Of a DNA stretch of 64,000 nucleotides, positions 58,372 to 64,000 are shown in pieces (the stretch's first letter is position 1; each line of letters begins with the position of its first letter). Source of the DNA: Zygnema cylindricum (taxonomy: Eukaryota > Streptophyta > Zygnematophyceae > Zygnematales > Zygnemataceae); the NCBI GenBank assembly GCA_037447655.1, contig JBBHKE010002367.1, positions 77,386 through 141,385 of the forward strand, written 5' to 3'. The translations under genes and the position numbers were made by a program. The notes under the pieces were generated by a model that saw only the letters and a list, made by a program, of their open reading frames with translations, made no database searches and was not told where the DNA came from.

Positions 58372-61300
58372 CCGAAAATACTATACAAGTAAAATGAATT
58401 TTTTTTTCTATTCCCTGTAACACTATAAAACCGATTGTTTCGGATTTTTTTGAAACCAGTTATCTCGATTTTTTTTGTCCTTTTGCTCCTGGTCGTGGTG
58501 TCGGATGCCTTGAAAAAATGTTATTTTGACTGATGTTTTCTGGAATAGGAACACAAGTTCTTTTATGGTTTCCTTTTTTCGGTTTCGGAGTCTTTGGGTG
58601 ACAATGTGTTGTTAACTTTTTTTTTACCATCATTCGAATCACATACAATAATAAACGTGTAAATTATTACAGTAAACAATATACTCTATCGAGAGTGCTT
58701 TCAAATCTTCATCAAATTCATAAACTGGCTCATCTCCTTGAATAACTTCTCAACTACTTCCCTGGCCCCTCCCTCTCCCCCTCCCCCTTCCCCTTCCCCT
58801 CCCGCTCCCTCAACCCCTGCCTCTCCCCCTCCCTGTTCCCCTCCCACTTTCCCTCCCCTTCCTCTTCTCCTCCCCTCCTCCTCCTCCCCCTCCACCCCCC
58901 CCACCTCTCCCCCTCCTCTCTTTCTCCCGCTGACATCTCTATTTAGTAAGCAAATCCTATCTTTGTCTTTTCCATTCACCCCTGTATATCCCGGTATAAT
59001 TTGCCCTTTTAAGACGACTTAATCGTTAGATATTTCTTTATCGACTGTTAGTCCACATTTGGACTATGGAAGTCCACACCCATTGTTGTGACAACTTGTG
59101 TGAATTTTTTTTTTTTTTTAAATTTGGTGGAGATTTGGTTTGATAGAAGTTCACAAAAGACAAAAGTGGGAAATGGTCATCGGCGTGAATACGACAAAAG
59201 TCCAACTAATCAGCATAATAACAATAATAATAGTAAAGCATCAACGATAACTTCTTGCACTTTAACCACAAATTTGAAATAACAACACTAATTGATGTTT
59301 TTTCTTTAATACTAATATTCAGAATTATAAGTGCCAAATTTGGTAACAGGAAAAACACACGCGAATGATTTCTCTATTCCAATGGATAGTCATGAGGTAC
59401 TATCTGCAGCTTTATTTTTTCCTTTTTAATCTCATTAAGCCATCAAGTACACAGTTTTCATGTTGTTCCGCTGAGAAATCGTAGGATTTTCTTTTTCAGA
59501 TATATATTTCAGTCATGTTCTCAATCTTACCCTTGAAAGCGGATACAGTTTGCTGTAAGATTTGCCATTTAAATCAATGTGAAACTCATTTCTGCAGTTG
59601 TTTTATTTCCGGCTTTGTTAGTTTGATTTTGTTTGTTTTAAGGGGTATTACCTCCTTTTTTGTTTGTCAATTTCGTTCTCATTTGTCATTTGCAATGTCT
59701 CTGCTTTTCCGACGTTTGATTTCGTCTTTAATCTCACCTTCCTTTTACTTCTCATTCCGCTGCAGAACTGGATTGTTTTGCCTTCCCTCTTTGTTCATCA
59801 AAGATTTTTTATTATGTATCAATGTATCGTCCAGTTTGGTGGTGAGATCTTCTTGTCTGTGGGAATTTACAGTAGAAAAAGTTTTGTTCATTTAGTTGAT
59901 TTTGTTAGTGTGACCAAATTTTCACATGGTTGTGATTACCACTGTGATCGTGTAATTCAAGCTGAATGTCAGACAACATGAGCATTCTTTCAATATCTTT
60001 CCAAAAATCTTTCATAAGAAAGCTTTTCTGCTATGCCTCAGTCTTACCTCGAAATGATGGAATTGACAAGTATCAACGATCCTCCAATGTATTGCAGCCG
60101 CTCAGCAAGGAGTTACGATCAGTGATAAATGTTTTTAGGACGGTCAAAGTCATTTTCCTCAATATACGACTTTCCATCAAGAAATCACACCAGAAGTAAA
60201 AGAAAAGCATGTGTGCAGAAGTTATTTCACAAATAGTGTTTGGGTGTATCATACTGCTCGTTGCCTTTTCCAATCAACAATATCCAACACTGGAAACTTC
60301 CATTCCAAGATGTAACTGAACTTGTTTGAAATATGTGATACCTCAAAGCCTGATCGGATTTCAATTCAAGAAACATCTAATGCGCTTAGTGTCTAGTTAA
60401 CAACAACGAGTCGTGCTGCATCTTGTGCATGTGATGTCATAAATGAGAATCTACTTGCAAGTTGCCTAGAAGGAGGAGCAGCGCCACATCAGGCAAACAA
60501 CGTAAAAAAATACACAATTTTGCCAGCAAGCCTCAGATGCCTTGGTACCATAGAAATAACAGTTTTCCACCGTGTAAATAGAGGATTGAAAGAACAGAAC
60601 ATTTTTATATCATCATTAATGAGAAAAAGCAAACGCCCATTCACTCGCACCAAAAAAGTCGCGCTACACGAGGTTTGTCAGAAAACTACAAACCAAAACT
60701 ACCTCTATCTACTCCAAGGCTATCAAAAGCAGGCTACCAGAGTTAACTCCACCCCCCCCCCTCACCCCACTACTAAAAAGGTCCCTTACAGGAAAGTTAA
60801 TATACATATATTGTATGCATATTGTACTAGTGCAAATGCTACAACTAGAAACCAGAGTCCAAATGATAAGAACCACCCTCTTTCTACTAGACACCCTACC
60901 ACAACCATCGCCATGGAGTGACAAAATAGAGGGCTAGGAAAATAAATTTCACAAGTGCAGACAGTATGCATGCCACATGGCCTTTCCACAAAATCATGAG
61001 ACGGGGGTTTTAATTAGGCTGTGGAAGTTTTACCATTGTTTTGGGGGTAAAACTTACAATTCAACCAGTTTTTTAGATAATTTTACGTATAGTTCAGCTA
61101 ATAACTGCACAACTCACCCTCAACATCAGGACAAAGTTATTAATGTAATTACATTAGACATCATGATCACATATTAGTGCCAGCATTGAACAGCAAACTT
61201 GACAGTCAAGAGCACAACCGCCTCAGCAAGGTCAACGAGATTACACAACACAAAATCTTCACATTGAAAACAGAGCGAATGTCAAAATAACCGAACTTAT

Positions 61301-61428
61301 AATATTGGCATCAGCCTATTTTTCCATACATTTTGCATGCTGCTATAAATATAGCAAGCAGAAGTTATTCTGTCTCAATGAAGATGACTAAGTCATCTTT
61401 TTGTTCTACAAAATTGTTACATAGATAT
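58372..61428. other. Spacer between convergent PSMG2 and NDPK genes, with a C-rich tract
   Basis: A C-rich CCCCTCCC tract covers about 58750-58930. Frames at 59515-59895 and 60520-60921 have no family resemblance or splice context. The 3' untranslated regions of both flanking genes should lie at the edges. No transposon ends were found. Confidence 0.5.
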
Positions 61429-62999
61429 TTATTCGCGGATCCAGGGTGTGAGGGCAGGTTGCCATTCATTCACTCCCTCTGGGAACCACAATGCAATCTC
61501 ATGCTTGGCACTCTCAATAGCGTCACTTCCATGAATGATATTCCTGAAGAAAATAAAACAGTTTTCTAATAAGAACAAAAAAAATCATAAAATGATGAAT
61601 ACTCCTGAAACCCAAAAATACCGGCTAAAACACCTTTACAAAAAAAGCACTACGAAAGTTTACAGCGAGCTCACAGAAAACAATTTTACATTTTCTTTCT
61701 TGAATACTCAGCTTCCATCTTTCCGAACAATACAACAACAGAACTTACTAACAGATTATTTCTTCCCGTTCAAGCAAGACACACATTAGCTCACAACAAT
61801 TTAGCTCACATTACTCCTTCTTCAGCCTTCACTGACCGCAATGCAAAAAAGGTTATTTTTTCTGCGCAGACACTAAGAAAACATACACAAAAGTCCAGGA
61901 ACTGATGAAGGAAATAGACAATAGACTACAAGCTAAAGAAAAGATGTGATGAATTTTAAAACTCACCTTCCAATTTCCACTGCAAAATCTCCACGGATGG
62001 TTCCTGGAGCAGACGCTGCAGGATTTGTTGCTCCAATAATGGTTCTTCCAGTGGCCACCACGTTCAAGCCCTCCCACACCATGGCAACAACAGGACCGGA
62101 AATAATATAATCTACCAATTTAGGGAAAAAGGGCTTTGTTGACAAATCGGCATAATGCTTCTCGGCAAAACTCTTCTCGACTGTCACCATCTTCAGAGCT
62201 GCATACAGAAGAGACAACAGGTCACCAGAAAGTAAGAAATGGAAGCAGAGAGGGAACAGTGGCGAAGAAGATCAAAAGATACCGAAAGAGGTGAAGCATT
62301 AAATCGTAAAAACGAAATACCATAAAATGAGTAAAAGAGCGGCGGATAAATGAAAAACAAGCCGATGAATCCTACTGATCATAAAATGAGAAAGAGTGGA
62401 AAAAAAATGAAAGACAAAGTGATAAATAATAATGGGGTCAGAAGAATCAGTAGCAAGATGTCTCAAACGAACTCCACGAGATAATAGAAAAAAACTCAAA
62501 ACGATAGGAAACTAAGTATACGGACCTCGTAAAGTGAAACCCTTTCGTTCAAAGCGGGCGATAATTTCTCCGACCTGCATAGAGAACAAAATAAGAGGTC
62601 GCAAAACTTTTAAAATTTATTGAAAGAGCAAAAATGAGCGCTTCTTCCGACATTGGTGTGATTCTTTCCCTTTGAGATTAGACCCTAGTTTGTTTGTTAG
62701 ACACTCGTTTTCCTAGCCCAGGCTATGCCAATATTCTCGTAACTTAATGGGAGTAACAGAACTTTCACATTTTGAACTAGCAGACAACAAGAAATAAGAG
62801 AATAAAAGAAGTTAAAAAAATAAAAAAACCAAGCAGAAATTTGTATAGCTTAAGCTCCGATTGCTCTGATTCCTACTCAGGGTTTGTTTCCATTTCGGAA
62901 GCAAAGGACCAAACAGACAGTAGAGACAAAGGTTCCAATCCTTACCAGGCCTCTCTGGACGCCATCTGGCTTAATCATAATATACGTCTGCTCTGCCAT
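61429..62999 (-). CDS. NDK: Nucleoside diphosphate kinase
   Basis: Four exons in phase: 62999-62946, 62574-62526, 62198-61967 and 61543-61429 (TAA), giving 149 residues, the normal size for a cytosolic type. The enzyme moves the terminal phosphate of a nucleoside triphosphate to a diphosphate through a phospho-histidine, keeping nucleotide pools balanced. Motifs seen: [18 protein letters not shown] with the KPDG site, [45 protein letters not shown], and the active-site NIIHGSD with His116. The end is [12 protein letters not shown]. There is no N-terminal transit peptide, so a cytosolic (NDPK1-type) enzyme is most likely. The start is the only ATG before the conserved domain. Intron 1 is about 370 bp. 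No defects were seen. Confidence 0.96.
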
Positions 63000-63408
63000 G
63001 GCTTCGCAACCTCAAAAACAGGAAAAAATTGGAGGAAGGAATGGAGTGAAAAATGAAGATATCAGGACAAATTTTCGTGGCTTGGATGATATTTATATCT
63101 TCTGCTTTGAGCTACCGTTTTTTTCATTCGCAAGAAAAAACGTTGCGGCGGTTTTGATTAACGTACAGGAACTCTACCGTACACCTATACCGTACTCCTG
63201 TGTTAAACCTGAACCCTCAACGGAGCAATCTTCGGCACTGTAGATTAACCGCACCGTTGTTCCCAACTACGCTGATTTTTTGTGAAATGGCGTTTTCTGA
63301 TTTGCCTTTTAGCAAAGCGTTAAAACCGACCGTACTTTTGTCGCAGTAAAAATTAACGCAAACGATGTACCCCAACATCAATTGCTTATATAAGTTCTTA
63401 CGTCAGTA
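63000..63408 (-). promoter_or_regulatory. Upstream region of the NDPK gene
   Basis: This short stretch lies between the NDPK start codon and a TA-flanked MITE. It should contain the leader and core promoter. No TATA box or motif was assigned with confidence. The open frame at 62884-63243 on the other strand is a shadow of exon 1 and has no support. Confidence 0.35.
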
Positions 63409-63612
63409 CACCGCTCATCGGTGTTAGCGTTAATAATTTATTAGTGTTAATGCAAAATTATAATTAATAATACTAATTTAGGGCAAGGAGACGTGACAGA
63501 TTGTAGTCCACTTCCTTAAATAATGTTGTCAACTCTATTTTCTTATTTTTGGCCAGAAAAAGTCGCGAATGAACTACCGTAATGTTAGTAATTCTAATAA
63601 TGATGAGCAGCG
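63409..63612. mobile_element. TA-flanked MITE G (204 bp), diverged ends
   Basis: TA lies at 63407-63408 and 63613-63614. The left end is CACCGCTCATCGGTGTTAG; the right end, read inward, is CGCTGCTCATCATTATTAG. The interior shares GGAGACGTG-CAGA and TAGTCCAC with MITE E at 13979. It lies about 400 bp upstream of the NDPK start codon. Confidence 0.65.
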
Positions 63613-64000
63613 TAGCTATGCACTATAACCTCTCAAAATCAAAACCCCTTGTAGAAACGGTTGGTACTGAATCATACAAGTTATTAAATTAGGCAGGGTC
63701 ACAATTTGTAGAGGGTTAGATAGGTTATTAAAGAAGGCAAGGTCATAATTTACAGAGGGTCACCCTCCCACCTACAGTAACAGCAACACCAATCCCTCAC
63801 TCGTTCGCTCACTCACGCATTCACAACTTACACGCTTTCAACACACCACCAACAAACCAACAGGCCAAACAAAGACAGGAACTACTCGAAAATGGCGAGG
63901 TTCGCATTGCTCTATGTAAGAACAAACATCATTCAAAATTGAGCGCAACATCGACGCGAGCTAGCCCATGAAAAGCGCCCATATGAAATACTCAAATGTA
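63613..64000. other. Right-hand edge of the window, nothing assigned
   Basis: A near-repeat occurs: GTTATTAAATTAGGCAGGGTCA at about 63680 and a variant with AAGAAGGCAAGGTCATAATTT at about 63725. No exon or element end could be supported. Confidence 0.4.

Noticed and set aside
59515-59895. 126-codon hydrophobic frame
   Set aside because: AT-rich, Phe/Leu/Ser-rich composition typical of random sequence, with no splice or family support.

Overview
The window is nuclear DNA of a plant. Genes are split by many GT-AG introns, and several products have plant-type sequence; the SF3B5 protein begins MQASDRFNINSQLEHLQ, the plant form of that family. Base composition is AT-rich (estimated by eye) and studded with long CT/GA microsatellites and small inverted-repeat transposons. 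I cannot name the species. There are no bacterial-type operons, tRNA genes or CRISPR arrays that I could find.

Layout, left to right: (1) the 3' part of an unrecognised Ser/Glu-rich protein gene (+, 504-3226). (2) An F-box/WD40 gene (-, 5552-8533). (3) A transposon nest, 9.7-14.3 kb, with TA-flanked inverted-repeat elements, an 886-bp hAT-like element and a truncated duplicate of the next gene. (4) SF3B5, a U2 snRNP subunit (+, 14498-15888). (5) PRP4, a U4/U6 snRNP WD40 protein (-, 18492-21963). (6) A 13-exon SPATA20-type thioredoxin-fold gene (-, 25110-35629). (7) A C2H2 zinc-finger protein with a predicted membrane segment (-, 38132-43560). (8) A TTC33-like TPR gene (+, 44341-47268), divergent from (7). 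(9) A decayed hAT transposase with more inverted-repeat elements (49.9-54.7 kb). (10) The proteasome assembly chaperone PSMG2 (+, 54896-58371). (11) Nucleoside diphosphate kinase (-, 61429-62999).

The genes are housekeeping functions (splicing, ubiquitin/proteasome, nucleotide metabolism, redox-type proteins) with no common pathway. SF3B5 and PRP4 both serve the spliceosome. PSMG2 and the F-box protein both belong to protein turnover. This is probably ordinary gene mixing.

The most informative part is the nest at 10.2-14.3 kb. Two mobile-element families there each have a filled and an empty copy of the same site a few hundred to about 2,000 bases apart. This fixes element ends and target-site duplications (TA for one family, 8 bp CTAATTTG for the other) from the sequence alone. 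Splice sites were placed by eye from GT/AG, reading phase and protein-family fit, so single-base errors are possible.
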